This document shows, piece after piece, positions 63,876 through 64,000 of a DNA stretch of 64,000 nucleotides. The translations under genes were made by a program, and so were the position numbers. How positions within the stretch are numbered: position 1 is the stretch's first letter; the number at the start of each line of letters is the position of its first letter. The DNA is from Microbacterium terrisoli (GTDB lineage Bacteria > Actinomycetota > Actinomycetes > Actinomycetales > Microbacteriaceae): assembly GCF_030866805.1 (NCBI RefSeq), contig NZ_CP133019.1, positions 1,364,001 through 1,428,000 of the forward strand, in the 5' to 3' direction. Below the pieces are notes generated by a model. That model saw only the letters and a list, made by a program, of their open reading frames with translations, searched no databases and had not been told where the DNA came from.

Positions 63876-64000
63876 ATGTCTCAACTTCGCCAGACGCCGC
63901 TGAACGAGCGGCACGAAGCGCTCGGCGCATCGTTCACCGATTTCGGCGGGTGGTCGATGCCCGTCCGCTACACCTCCGACCTCACCGAGCATCGCGCCGT
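63876..64000 (+). CDS. gcvT: Aminomethyltransferase (glycine cleavage T protein), 5' part
   Basis: The first 41 residues run off the right edge: [20 protein letters not shown] followed by [12 protein letters not shown], the typical GcvT N-terminus in which the Gly-Gly-Trp-x-Met-Pro motif binds folate. It is controlled by the riboswitch upstream. GGAAG precedes the ATG. Confidence 0.95.
   Translation, partial: MSQLRQTPLNERHEALGASFTDFGGWSMPVRYTSDLTEHRA

Noticed and set aside
1-64000. CRISPR arrays, tRNA and rRNA genes
   Set aside because: I read for regularly spaced repeats, tRNA-like and rRNA-like sequence and found none. The tandem repeats at 18265, 32048 and 13316 have no spacers.

Overview
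The window is a 64-kb piece of a high-GC actinobacterial chromosome, most likely Microbacteriaceae (Microbacterium or a close relative). The evidence is the very high G+C at third codon positions, many GTG starts, 1-4 base gene overlaps, and actinobacterial families such as DUF4307, DUF4245, DUF1206, a MarP-type CvpA/serine protease, an Rv1086-like short-chain Z-isoprenyl synthase, an nrtR-nadABC operon and an actinobacterial tandem glycine riboswitch. I see no rRNA, tRNA, CRISPR array or prophage. Most of it is housekeeping chromosome.

Layout. 1-1930: leftward operon for a GMC-type membrane dehydrogenase (membrane protein, subunit 3, partial flavoprotein). 2037-9454: sugar-nucleotide epimerase-like protein, Mug glycosylase, a metallo-hydrolase/TetR divergent pair with a perfect palindrome between them, a PLP deaminase/aldolase with a lactone oxidase, and a LemA/M48 pair. 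9508-18534: AI-2E transporter, threonine ammonia-lyase, GreA, hemolysin III, Z-prenyl synthase, class V aminotransferase-like protein, PhoH. 18602-20781: two-component system. 20819-25088: leftward five-gene run xseA-xseB-DUF4245-carbonic anhydrase-fumC. 25180-34633: IspH, class II aldolase and class II FBPase around a divergent region, RmuC, LysE, exonuclease, methyltransferase, YchF. 34634-38193: small accessory patch with an intact IS256-family element (terminal inverted repeats and 8-bp target duplication visible), an isochorismatase, YjbR and DHFR-like genes. 38330-48622: oxidoreductases, an Fpg/Nei glycosylase, membrane proteins, a Cys-rich 39-residue peptide, DHA2 drug exporter and an ABC exporter. 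48668-54359: NAD biosynthesis operon nrtR-nadA-nadB-nadC-nifS with a paired operator-like element. 54543-62271: glycosyltransferase and then an unrecognised three-gene operon led by a 1198-residue protein. 62413-64000: MarP-like protease, then a glycine riboswitch and the start of gcvT.

How genes work together. NrtR (a Nudix-derived regulator) probably controls de novo NAD synthesis, with the co-transcribed cysteine desulfurase supplying sulfur for the NadA iron-sulfur cluster. Class II aldolase and class II FBPase face each other as a gluconeogenic pair. The riboswitch links glycine level to the glycine cleavage system.

The best candidate for something undescribed is the operon 56576-62271: a giant soluble protein with a carboxypeptidase-regulatory-like domain, a glycine-rich hydrophobic stretch and a C-terminal IPT/TIG-like domain, a 329-residue protein with no recognisable family, and a predicted NlpC/P60-like cysteine peptidase or amidase. 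A second, window-wide signal is a -10-like hexamer placed almost always 6 nt before the start codon of at least 17 genes, which indicates widespread leaderless transcription and helps settle several start codons.
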